48,998 nucleotides of DNA from Silicimonas sp. (GTDB lineage Bacteria > Pseudomonadota > Alphaproteobacteria > Rhodobacterales > Rhodobacteraceae), in assembly GCA_022824315.1 (NCBI GenBank), contig JAJEAC010000183.1:1-48998 (forward strand), read 5' to 3'. The position numbers were made by a program, and so were the translations under genes. Of the stretch, positions 24,945-32,533 are shown in pieces (the stretch's first letter is position 1; every line of letters starts with the position of its first letter). Below the pieces are notes generated by a model, which saw only the letters and a list, made by a program, of their open reading frames with translations, had not been told where the DNA came from and searched no databases.

Positions 24945-25615
24945 CCGAGTTGAATTGCAAGCGCCGGGCAAGTGCCTCCGGCAAGGACAGCTCGCTCGTG
25001 CTGTTTCTTCACGGATACGGAGCTGACGGTGCGGACCTGCTCGGCATCGGCGAGCATGTTGCGCCGGTGCTTCCCGATACCGTCTTCGTGGCCGCCGATG
25101 CGCCGACACCTTCGGTGGTCAACCCGATGGGTTTCCAGTGGTTTCCCATCCCGTGGCTCGACGGATCGACTGAAGCCGCGATGGTCGAGGAACTGGTTCG
25201 GTCCGCGAAACTGCTTGATGCCTTCATCGACAGGCTCCTGGCGGACGAAGGACTCGATCCGGATCGCCTGGTGCTCTTCGGCTTCAGCCAAGGCACGATG
25301 ATGGGCTTGCACGTTGCACCAAGACGGGCTGATCCCGTGGCCGGTATTGTGGGGTTCTCTGGCAGGTTGATGTTCCCGGGCTGCATCGCCGACGAGGCGA
25401 AATCGCGCCCGCCGGTACTGCTTGTTCACGGGGACGCCGACGAGATGGTGCCATTTGCCGAGCTTGGAGCGGCGAGGGAAGCGCTGCAGGCCGCGGGCTT
25501 TGCGATCTCAAGCCACGTGATGGAGGGAACGGGGCACGGCATTTCGCCCGACGGGCTCTCGGTGGCGCTGAATTTCATTCGAACGCGGATCGGACTCGAA
25601 TCGGCTGAAACCTGA
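24941..25615 (+). CDS. Phospholipase/carboxylesterase, alpha/beta hydrolase
   Basis: A 224-residue cytoplasmic alpha/beta hydrolase of the phospholipase/carboxylesterase (Pfam Abhydrolase_2) family. The oxyanion region is LFLHGYGADGADLLGIGEHV, the nucleophile elbow is FGFSQGTMMGL (Ser about 119), the acid is in VHGDADEMVP, and the histidine is in GTGHGISPDGL. Members hydrolyse short acyl esters or lysophospholipids; the natural substrate is unknown. ATG 24941 overlaps the alkA-like stop (ATGA), so the two are cotranscribed. Confidence 0.87.
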   Translation: MTELNCKRRASASGKDSSLVLFLHGYGADGADLLGIGEHVAPVLPDTVFVAADAPTPSVVNPMGFQWFPIPWLDGSTEAAMVEELVRSAKLLDAFIDRLLADEGLDPDRLVLFGFSQGTMMGLHVAPRRADPVAGIVGFSGRLMFPGCIADEAKSRPPVLLVHGDADEMVPFAELGAAREALQAAGFAISSHVMEGTGHGISPDGLSVALNFIRTRIGLESAET

Positions 25616-25626
25616 CATTTCGGGCT

Positions 25627-25647
25627 TGTGGACAAGTCTGTGGATAA
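25627..25647. promoter_or_regulatory. Two tandem DnaA-box-like 9-mers
   Basis: TGTGGATAA at 25639-25647 is the exact complement of the consensus DnaA box TTATCCACA, and TGTGGACAA at 25627-25635 differs by one base. They lie 12 bases apart, start to start, in the 177-base region before the HNH gene. No other origin features were seen. Confidence 0.35.
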
Positions 25648-25729
25648 CCTGTCGCGTTCCCGTCACACGCCCCTGCGACGGCACCCAACATTCATGGGGC
25701 TTGCCACGCGGACACCGCCATATATAGTC

Positions 25730-25744
25730 GCCCGAAATTCGGGC
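25730..25744. repeat. Inverted repeat before the HNH gene
   Basis: GCCCGAA-A-TTCGGGC, a 7-bp dyad around one central base, 49 bases before the HNH start. It follows an AT-rich TATATA (25721-25726) and may be an operator. No T-tract follows. Confidence 0.3.
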
Positions 25745-25792
25745 CGCATGTAGAAGGGACGTGGTTGGCTTCGGGATACGGATGGAACCGCA

Positions 25793-26377
25793 ATGAGTGG
25801 AAGTTTCAGAACGAGTTTTGTGCGAGAGCCGAAGGGCCTCAAGCATCATCCTGCGCTGGTGTTGAACGCGGACTACAGGCCGTTGAGCTATTTTCCGTTG
25901 TCTCTGTGGCCTTGGCAGGAAGCGGTCAAGGCCGTGTGGCTGGATCGGGTGGAGGTCCTGGCACGGTATGAGGAGGTTGTCCGCAGCCCGTCCACGGAAA
26001 TCCACATTCCGTCCGTGGTCGTTCTGAAGGATTATGTTCACCCGCAAAAGCGGGTGGCCTTCACGCGCTTCAACCTGTTTCTTCGCGACGAGTTCCGGTG
26101 CCAGTACTGTGGTGCCCGGGGCGAGTTGACATTCGACCATGTCATTCCCCGGTCTCGCGGCGGCACGACGAGCTGGGAGAACGTGGTTGCGGCCTGTGCG
26201 AAATGCAACCTTCGCAAGGGCGCGAGTTCGCTCGGCCAGGCGGGCATGTCGCTGCGCCGTACGCCGCGGCGACCCGACGCGGTCAAGCTCCGGAACCAAG
26301 GCAGGAAATTCCCGCCAAATCACCTGCATGAGACCTGGTTCGATTTCTTGTATTGGGACGCCGAACTGGAGGCGTGA
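25793..26377 (+). CDS. HNH endonuclease family protein
   Basis: A 194-residue protein. The N-terminal 85 residues (HPALVLNADYRPLSYFPLSLWPWQEAV) match a conserved single-domain HNH family common in cyanobacteria and alphaproteobacteria. The HNH core has a zinc site CQYCG ... CAKCN (about 101-104 and 140-143) and the nuclease residues in LTFDHVIPRSRGG, with Asn in WENVV. It is not tied to a restriction or phage module here and is probably a chromosomal housekeeping gene of unknown target. The ATG start keeps the conserved N-terminus intact. Confidence 0.87.
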   Translation: MSGSFRTSFVREPKGLKHHPALVLNADYRPLSYFPLSLWPWQEAVKAVWLDRVEVLARYEEVVRSPSTEIHIPSVVVLKDYVHPQKRVAFTRFNLFLRDEFRCQYCGARGELTFDHVIPRSRGGTTSWENVVAACAKCNLRKGASSLGQAGMSLRRTPRRPDAVKLRNQGRKFPPNHLHETWFDFLYWDAELEA

Positions 26378-26540
26378 TCCGCAATTGCCGGCCGGGCGGG
26401 GTGCGTCACCGTCCTCGCGCGGTCGAGCCCCTCATGCGCATGAGACGGCGTCGGATTTCCAGAGGCTTGCCTCGGCGAAATCGATTTGGCGCGATCTTTC
26501 GTGATGCAGGGCGGGTCCCGAACGTCGCGCACGCTGTGCA

Positions 26541-27509
26541 CTACCCGTTGCGCAGGTCGTCCAGATGGATCGCCAAGCCTGACAGCGCTGCAAAGTCATC
26601 CTCGACAACACGGATCGGGAACTGTTCCATGAATTCCGAGAATCGGCCCTTGTTGCGGAAGCTCTCCACGAATCCGGAGTCCCGAAGATAGGGGGTGACG
26701 GCGCGGGCCACGCCTCCGACAAGATAGATCCCGCCGAACGGCAGGTGAATCAAGGCCAGGTCCCCGCAGACCGATCCCAAGATCCGAACAAATGTCTCGA
26801 GAGTTCTTTCGGCAATGACGTCACCGTCATTGATTCCGGTCAGGACTTCTGTGGCCGACCGCGCCTCGCTTTCGCCGTGCCTGGACGCGTGCCAGGCATG
26901 GATGTTCTCAATGCCTCGGCCCGAAAGCGCATCCTCCACCGAGGCAAATCCGGCGGAGGCAACAATGAAGTCCGCAAGCTCCAGGTCTTGGGAATTGCTG
27001 GTCGGCAGGAGGATGTGGCCGCACTCGGAAGGCGTCACCATCAAGGCCGGACCGTTCGGGATGGCAAGCGCGGAATTGAAGCCGGTGCCGATTCCGATCA
27101 CCAGCCTGCGGGAGTCGGTCTCCTCGGGCTCGACCGCAATGACAGGCGTCAGATGACTGCGCGGAATTACGTGAAGTGCGTGAGCCTGCGCCTGCAGGTC
27201 GTTGAGCACGGATACGGTTCGCGCCCCGGTGACACTTGCGAGGGTCTCGCGCTCGACCGTCCAGTCCAGGTTGGTCAGCGTGCCGCATCCGTCATGGACG
27301 GGTCCAGCGATCGCGACGGCAACGGCGTCGCACGAGAGCCCGACATCGTCTTCGAACCGCAGCAGGAGGGATTCAAGGCTTTCGAATTCGGAGTTCCGAA
27401 ATCTACGGACGGACCCGTCCAAGAGCGCGCGCCGTTCGGCAAGTGCTACGCGCGTGTTCGTTCCGCCCACATCGGCGACGAGCGAAACATTGTCCCTGTG
27501 GTCCGGCAT
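26541..27509 (-). CDS. glk: Glucokinase
   Basis: A 322-residue ROK-unrelated, E. coli-type glucokinase. The phosphate-binding motif is VADVGGTNTRVALAE at about 10-24. The sugar-site region AIAGPVHDGCGTLTNLDW, the catalytic aspartate in SVLNDLQAQA (about D103), GIGTGFNSALAI and TPSECGHILLP all match the family. It phosphorylates glucose with ATP in the cytoplasm. It follows the alpha-glucoside repressor gene on the same strand, 25 bases after its stop, and would process glucose released by AglA. Probably cotranscribed with aglR. Confidence 0.9.
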   Translation of the reverse strand: MPDHRDNVSLVADVGGTNTRVALAERRALLDGSVRRFRNSEFESLESLLLRFEDDVGLSCDAVAVAIAGPVHDGCGTLTNLDWTVERETLASVTGARTVSVLNDLQAQAHALHVIPRSHLTPVIAVEPEETDSRRLVIGIGTGFNSALAIPNGPALMVTPSECGHILLPTSNSQDLELADFIVASAGFASVEDALSGRGIENIHAWHASRHGESEARSATEVLTGINDGDVIAERTLETFVRILGSVCGDLALIHLPFGGIYLVGGVARAVTPYLRDSGFVESFRNKGRFSEFMEQFPIRVVEDDFAALSGLAIHLDDLRNG

Positions 27510-27534
27510 GGCTGGTCCTGGCTGCCCAGGGCAC

Positions 27535-28620
27535 TTAAGTCAATGTGTGCGGGCGGCGCAAGGCTTCGGCGCGGCCACGCTCTAGCAGGTGACGCATCGC
27601 CGGCGCTGGGCCGGTCGATTGCCCCAACGTGAGGTCCGCCTCGAGCAGAACATGTCGACGCTCCTCCTGCGCGCCGCGGATCGAGTCGAGAAGGATATCG
27701 GCGCAGAGACGCCCGGCCTCCCTGACCGAGGATCGCGTGGCGGTGAAGATGGGAACGTCTCCCTCGTTCCGGAAATAGGACAGGTCGTCGTCATGGATCA
27801 CGATGGATACCTCGTCTCCGAGACCGATGCCAAGGTCATGGAGCGCTCTCCGCGCGCCCATCGCGGGGATGATCGACGATATCAGGATTGCCGTCGGCGG
27901 GTTCTGCGATCCAAGCATCTGCATTGTCGTGGCGAAGCCGTAGTTTTCGGTCATTTCTCCACTGAAGACCAGGTCGGGATCCCGGGCAATGCCGCGTGCC
28001 GCAAGCGCGTCACCGTAGCCGTTCAGCCTGCGGGTGGCAAAATCCATTCCGTCAAGGCCGTTGATCAAGCCGATCCTGCGGTGACCGAGGTCCAGCAGGA
28101 ATTCCGTCGCGCGCGAGAACGCGCGCCGGTTGTTGACGTCGACCCAGTTGTATTCGCCGTGTGCCTGGCTTGACCGTCCGTGAACGACGAAGGGCAGGTC
28201 GAGATCGCGGAGCAGACGGATACGGGGGTCTTCGACCTTGGGACCATGGATCACGACGCCATCGACCACTCCCCGCGTGGCGAGATCCCGGTAGGCTTCC
28301 GCCTCTTCTTCGTCCCGCACGACGGAGAGCGAAAGGTCGTAACCGGACTTGGAATATTGCTCGCCCGCACCTGCGATGAAGTCCGAGAAAATCGGATTCA
28401 CCATTTCGTGCTCCTTTGACAGGGGCAGGATGTGGCCGATCGTCATGGCACGGCCCGTTGCCAAGCGCGCTGCTCTTGAATTCGGGGTGTAGCCGAGCCG
28501 TTCCGCAGACTCCAGGACCTTTCGCCGGGTTCTCTCACTGACTTCAGGATACCCGTTCAGCGCACGGCTGACGGTTGTGGGAGAAAGCCCGATACGGTGT
28601 GCGAATTCTTTCAGGTTCAT
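27535..28620 (-). CDS. aglR: LacI-family repressor of the alpha-glucoside operon
   Basis: A 361-residue LacI/GalR regulator. The N-terminal helix-turn-helix is FAHRIGLSPTTVSRALNGYPEVSE (about 5-28), followed by a hinge helix (SRAARLATGRA) and a periplasmic-binding-like effector domain from about 60 with SLSVVRDEEEAEAYRDL and GVVDGVVIHGP. It is divergent from aglE, and an operator-like palindrome lies in the intergenic region together with an imperfect one beside its own start. Repression of aglEFGAK, relieved by an alpha-glucoside, and autoregulation are the likely roles. The last 30 residues are basic. Confidence 0.9.
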   Translation of the reverse strand: MNLKEFAHRIGLSPTTVSRALNGYPEVSERTRRKVLESAERLGYTPNSRAARLATGRAMTIGHILPLSKEHEMVNPIFSDFIAGAGEQYSKSGYDLSLSVVRDEEEAEAYRDLATRGVVDGVVIHGPKVEDPRIRLLRDLDLPFVVHGRSSQAHGEYNWVDVNNRRAFSRATEFLLDLGHRRIGLINGLDGMDFATRRLNGYGDALAARGIARDPDLVFSGEMTENYGFATTMQMLGSQNPPTAILISSIIPAMGARRALHDLGIGLGDEVSIVIHDDDLSYFRNEGDVPIFTATRSSVREAGRLCADILLDSIRGAQEERRHVLLEADLTLGQSTGPAPAMRHLLERGRAEALRRPHTLT

Positions 28621-28624
28621 CGTT

Positions 28625-28637
28625 CAAAGCGATTTCA
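28625..28637. promoter_or_regulatory. Imperfect LacI-type operator beside aglR
   Basis: CAAAGCGATTTCA matches the left half of the aglE operator (CAAAGCG) with a degenerate right half. It starts 4 bases before the aglR start codon, which suits autorepression. Confidence 0.4.
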
Positions 28638-28668
28638 AGTTTCGCGAGAGAATACGAGACGGCAGCAA

Positions 28669-28691
28669 TTTGTCAAAGACAAATATTTGTC
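28669..28691. promoter_or_regulatory. Alternating TTTGTC/GACAAA repeats in the aglR-aglE region
   Basis: TTTGTC (28669), GACAAA (28678) and TTTGTC (28686) form overlapping dyads, including the perfect palindrome GACAAATATTTGTC at 28678-28691. It lies just before the putative aglE -35 box and may bind a second regulator. Confidence 0.4.
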
Positions 28692-28701
28692 AAGATTTAC
28701 G

Positions 28702-28730
28702 TTGACATGAGGGGAAACTTCGGGGATGTT
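28702..28730 (+). promoter_or_regulatory. Possible aglE promoter
   Basis: TTGACA (28702-28707), 17 bases, then GATGTT (28725-28730), a weak -10. The AglR-like operator starts 8 bases later, so repressor binding would block initiation. Confidence 0.4.
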
Positions 28731-28738
28731 GTGTTATC

Positions 28739-28750
28739 CAAAGCGCTTTG
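28739..28750. promoter_or_regulatory. LacI-family operator of the agl operon
   Basis: CAAAGCGCTTTG is a perfect 12-base palindrome with the central CG step typical of LacI/GalR operators. It lies between the putative aglE promoter and the aglE start. Confidence 0.65.
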
Positions 28751-28809
28751 AGAAACTCATCGCGACAACCATCGAATGGGCCTTCGGGTTCGGATATAGG
28801 GAGAGCTTC

Positions 28810-30078
28810 ATGAACAGATCACTACTTGCCAGCGCGGCCGTGATGGCATTGGCCACGGGCAGCGCAGGTGCCGAACAGCTGACCGTCTTTGGTCCTTGGC
28901 TTGGTCCGGATCAGGAGAGCGTCGAGGCGGTGCTTGAGGACTTTGCCGCAAAGTCCGGCCATGACGTGAGCTATGTCGGTTCCGACAGCTTCGAACAGCA
29001 GATCCTCGTGGATGCGGAAGCAGGCTCGGCGCCGAACATCGCGGTCTTTCCGCAACCGGGACTTGCCTCGGACATGGCGAGCCGCGGATTCCTGACACCT
29101 CTCGACAGCGGCGTCGGAGACTGGGTGCGGGAAAACTACGCCGCAGGGCAGTCCTGGGTCGATCTCGGCACCTATGCCGACGAGAACGGCACCGACCAGC
29201 TCTTCGGCTTCTTCTACAAGGTCGATGTGAAGTCACTGGTTTGGTACGTCCCGGAGAACTTCGAGGACGCCGACTACGAAGTGCCGGCGACCATGGAGGA
29301 ACTGAAGGCGCTGTCCGACATGATCGTCGCCGACGGAGAAACGCCTTGGTGCATCGGTCTCGGCTCGGGTGGCGCGACGGGCTGGCCTGCAACGGACTGG
29401 GTCGAGGACATGATGCTGCGTACGCAGCCTCCGTCCGTCTACGACCAGTGGGTGACGAACGAGATTTCCTTCACCGACGATGCCGTCGTGGGCGCGATCG
29501 AGGAGTTCGGAGCCTTTTCCCGCAACGACGACTACGTCGCGGGCGGCGCGTCTGCGGTCGCCTCGACCGATTTCCGCGACAGTCCCAAGGGAATGTTCGA
29601 CAGCCCGCCCCAGTGCTACTTGCATCGTCAGGCCTCCTTCATCCCGGCCTTTTTCCCGGAAGGAACAGTGGTCGGCGAGGATGTCGATTTCTTCTACTTT
29701 CCGGCCTATGAGGGCAGGGATCTCGGCAAGCCGGTTCTGGGTGCCGGCACGGTCTGGGCCATCACCAACGAAAACCAGGCCGCGCATGACCTGATCGAGT
29801 ATCTCAAGGATCCGGCCGCGCACGAAATCTGGATGGCGCGCAAGGGCTTCCTCACGCCGCACAAGGGCGTGAACCCGGACGCATTCGGTGATGCGACGCT
29901 CAGGAAGATGAACGAGATCCTCCTGAACGCCACCACATTCCGGTTCGACGGCTCCGACCTGATGCCCGGTGGCGTCGGCGCCGGCTCGTTCTGGACCGGA
30001 ATGGTCGACTATTCGGGAGGCAAGAGCGCCGCCGAAGTCGCCCAGGAAGTCCAGGACAGCTGGGACGCGCTGAAGTGA
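28810..30078 (+). CDS. aglE: Alpha-glucoside ABC transporter substrate-binding protein AglE
   Basis: A 422-residue periplasmic sugar-binding protein. The signal peptide (MNRSLLASAAVMALATGSAGA, cleavage before EQL) is followed by LTVFGPWLGPDQESVEAVLEDF, the family-1 extracellular solute-binding start of AglE. Later segments such as FYKVDVKSLVWYVPE and PATDWVEDMMLR also fit. It captures maltose, sucrose, trehalose or related alpha-glucosides. ATG 28810 has GGGAG 6 bases upstream; the frame can be opened to 28726, but that would overlap the operator and lengthen the leader. It is the first gene of aglEFGAK and is followed by a strong stem-loop. Confidence 0.9.
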   Translation: MNRSLLASAAVMALATGSAGAEQLTVFGPWLGPDQESVEAVLEDFAAKSGHDVSYVGSDSFEQQILVDAEAGSAPNIAVFPQPGLASDMASRGFLTPLDSGVGDWVRENYAAGQSWVDLGTYADENGTDQLFGFFYKVDVKSLVWYVPENFEDADYEVPATMEELKALSDMIVADGETPWCIGLGSGGATGWPATDWVEDMMLRTQPPSVYDQWVTNEISFTDDAVVGAIEEFGAFSRNDDYVAGGASAVASTDFRDSPKGMFDSPPQCYLHRQASFIPAFFPEGTVVGEDVDFFYFPAYEGRDLGKPVLGAGTVWAITNENQAAHDLIEYLKDPAAHEIWMARKGFLTPHKGVNPDAFGDATLRKMNEILLNATTFRFDGSDLMPGGVGAGSFWTGMVDYSGGKSAAEVAQEVQDSWDALK

Positions 30079-30087
30079 TCACGCAAG

Positions 30088-30114
30088 GACGGGGCCCGAC
30101 CAACGGGCCCCGTC
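30088..30114 (+). repeat. Stem-loop between aglE and aglF
   Basis: A perfect 11-bp GC-rich stem (GACGGGGCCCG / CGGGCCCCGTC) with an ACCAA loop begins 9 bases after the aglE stop. No T-run follows. Such structures after binding-protein genes typically protect the upstream message and let less reach the permease genes. Confidence 0.65.
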
Positions 30115-30148
30115 AAGTCCATTCGACCTGAAGCGAGGAGGGCGCACC

Positions 30149-31375
30149 ATGCATCCCGCATTGCTCGGACTTGTGACGATTATCATCGGCGTCGGCGCCT
30201 GCATCGGGTATTTCTACTTTTCGAACCTGTTTCTGGACAAGGTGCTCTTTCCCGGAAAGGGACCGAACGCGGGGCGGAACATCAACCGCGCCAATCAGGT
30301 GCGGCCATGGCTGTTCCTTGCACCGGCCGCCTTCGCGCTTGGCCTTTACCTTGGATATCCGGTGATCGAGACGTTGCGCCTGTCGCTTACCGACCGGAGC
30401 CAGGACGGTGCCTTCGTGGGCTTCGCCAACTACCAGCAAATGCTGGCCGAGCCGAAGTTCTGGGAGGCCATGCGAAACAACCTGCTCTGGCTGATCGTGG
30501 TGCCTGCCGCCTCAACGGCATTTGGTCTGTTGGCCGCGCAGCTCACGGACCGCATCGCCTGGGGCAACGTGGCCAAGTCGCTCGTCTTCATGCCGATGGC
30601 CATTTCGTTTGTCGGTGCCTCGGTCATCTTCAAGCTGATCTACGACACGCGGCCCGAGGACAAGGCACAGATCGGCCTCCTGAATGCAATCTGGGTCCAG
30701 TTCGAAGGGGGAGCCATGTCTGTGCTCTTCCTGCAGGTGCTGCCGATCGCAATCGTCGTCATCTTTGCGGCCTTGGTTGCATATGCAGGCTACATCATCT
30801 TCCGGCCCGCACTCGCGGGCGGAAGCGGCATCTCGGTCCTGGCCGCGCGCACCGCATCCGCCGCCTTGGCCCTGTACTTGATCTGGCTCTCGCTCGGGTC
30901 GATTCTCGGCATCGCCACGGCCGAACTTCCCTATGGCGAGCCGAAGGCCTGGCTCACGGTTCCCTTCTTCAACAACTTTTTCCTTATGGTCGTGCTGATA
31001 TGGATCCAGACGGGGTTCGCCATGGTGATCCTATCGGCCGCCTTGCGCGGCATCCCGGAGGACACCATTGAGGCAGCCATCATCGACGGCGCGAATCCCC
31101 TGCAGATATTCTTCAAGATCAAGGTGCCGCAGATCATACCGACGATCACGGTGGTCTGGACGACGATCACGCTTGTCGTCCTCAAGGTGTTCGACATCGT
31201 GTTCGCCATGACGAACGGACAATGGCAGACGCAGGTGCTGGCGAACTACATGTTCGACAAGCTGTTCCGAGCCAATGACTGGGGCGTGGGATCCGCTTCG
31301 GCGATCGTCATCATGATCCTCGTCTCGCCGATCCTTGCCTGGAACGTCTGGAACGCCCGAAAGGAGATGAGCTGA
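30149..31375 (+). CDS. aglF: Alpha-glucoside ABC transporter permease AglF
   Basis: A 408-residue inner-membrane permease. Long for a sugar permease, it has an extra N-terminal membrane helix (about 5-25) and further hydrophobic segments between the first helices and the core, as usual in AglF. The core carries the coupling loop EDTIEAAIIDGANPLQIFFKIKVPQI (about 305-330). It pairs with AglG to form the channel. ATG 30149 has GAGGAGGG about 8 bases upstream. Its stop overlaps the aglG start by one base (TGATG). Confidence 0.92.
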   Translation: MHPALLGLVTIIIGVGACIGYFYFSNLFLDKVLFPGKGPNAGRNINRANQVRPWLFLAPAAFALGLYLGYPVIETLRLSLTDRSQDGAFVGFANYQQMLAEPKFWEAMRNNLLWLIVVPAASTAFGLLAAQLTDRIAWGNVAKSLVFMPMAISFVGASVIFKLIYDTRPEDKAQIGLLNAIWVQFEGGAMSVLFLQVLPIAIVVIFAALVAYAGYIIFRPALAGGSGISVLAARTASAALALYLIWLSLGSILGIATAELPYGEPKAWLTVPFFNNFFLMVVLIWIQTGFAMVILSAALRGIPEDTIEAAIIDGANPLQIFFKIKVPQIIPTITVVWTTITLVVLKVFDIVFAMTNGQWQTQVLANYMFDKLFRANDWGVGSASAIVIMILVSPILAWNVWNARKEMS

Positions 31376-32523
31376 TGCAATCCATTGCCGGAAGCAAGTC
31401 GTCGCTCACCTGGGCAGTTCACATTTCGGTCGTCGTCATGGTCGTGCTCTGGCTGATTCCGACGGTCGGGCTTTTTGTCTCGTCCTTCCGGACGGCGGAC
31501 CAGATCTCGACATCAGGCTGGTGGGCTTCGCTCTTCCCGGCGGAGCAGAACGTTGTTGCACGGGCGGCAGATCCCGACGAGCATCGTGTGGCGGACGGGA
31601 GCACGTTCATCGTTTCGGGAAACCTCTTTGACGGAGAGGACAAGACGATCAGCGCCTGGGGCACCTCGTCGCGTGCCATTGACACATACGTTGCGGGTGA
31701 CATTGCCGATCTGGGCGACGGAGAAACGATCACGGTTCAGGCCAACGGCGACTACGAGTGGCGCGGCAACGACGAACAGATTGCAGGGCGCGGGCAAAGG
31801 GTCTTTGCGACCGTCACTGCGCCGCCGGAGTTCACGTTTGCGAACTATGACAAGATGCTATTCGACGAAAGCAACGTCGAAGGCATGGCCAAGGCGTTCT
31901 TCAACACGCTGACCGTCACTATCCCCGCCACGATCATACCCATAGTAATTGCGGCCTTCGCCGCATATGCGCTGGCCTGGATGGACTTCCCGGGGCGCGC
32001 CTTGCTGATTGCATGCGTCGTGGGGCTGCTCGTCGTGCCGCTGCAGCTTGCGCTGATTCCGCTGCTCAAGCTGCATCTCGGAATTGGAATCGGAAAGGGC
32101 TATCTCGGCATCTGGCTTGCCCATACCGGTTTCGGCCTTCCTCTCGCGATCTATCTCTTGCGGAACTACATGGTCGGCTTGCCACGCGACATCATCGAGA
32201 ATGCCAAGGTAGACAGCGCCACGGACTTCCAGATCTTCGTCAAGATCATCCTTCCCCTCTCGTTTCCCGCATTGGCGTCCTTCGCGATCTTCCAATTCCT
32301 CTGGACCTGGAACGACCTCCTGGTCGCGAAGGTCTTCCTGATCGACGCAACCGGCCAAACCACGGTGATGACCAACCAGATCACCGATCTTCTCGGCACC
32401 CGTGGCGGCAACTGGGAGATCCTCGCCACCGCCGCATTCATCTCGATCGCCGTGCCGCTTGCCGTCTTTTTCGCGATGCAGCGCTACCTCGTTCGCGGCA
32501 TCCTGGCCGGATCGGTGAAATAG
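31375..32523 (+). CDS. aglG: Alpha-glucoside ABC transporter permease AglG
   Basis: A 382-residue permease. After TM1 (about 12-38) comes a polar, periplasmic stretch of about 110 residues (about 45-155), containing QNVVARAADPDEHRVADG, before the MalG-like core from about 170. This large loop is a known trait of AglG proteins and may contact AglE. The coupling loop is RDIIENAKVDSATDFQIFVKIILP, and the chain ends with QRYLVRGILAGSVK, a typical MalG-type C-terminus. Translation is coupled to aglF through a one-base overlap. Confidence 0.92.
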   Translation: MQSIAGSKSSLTWAVHISVVVMVVLWLIPTVGLFVSSFRTADQISTSGWWASLFPAEQNVVARAADPDEHRVADGSTFIVSGNLFDGEDKTISAWGTSSRAIDTYVAGDIADLGDGETITVQANGDYEWRGNDEQIAGRGQRVFATVTAPPEFTFANYDKMLFDESNVEGMAKAFFNTLTVTIPATIIPIVIAAFAAYALAWMDFPGRALLIACVVGLLVVPLQLALIPLLKLHLGIGIGKGYLGIWLAHTGFGLPLAIYLLRNYMVGLPRDIIENAKVDSATDFQIFVKIILPLSFPALASFAIFQFLWTWNDLLVAKVFLIDATGQTTVMTNQITDLLGTRGGNWEILATAAFISIAVPLAVFFAMQRYLVRGILAGSVK

Positions 32524-32533
32524 GACGTCGCGC

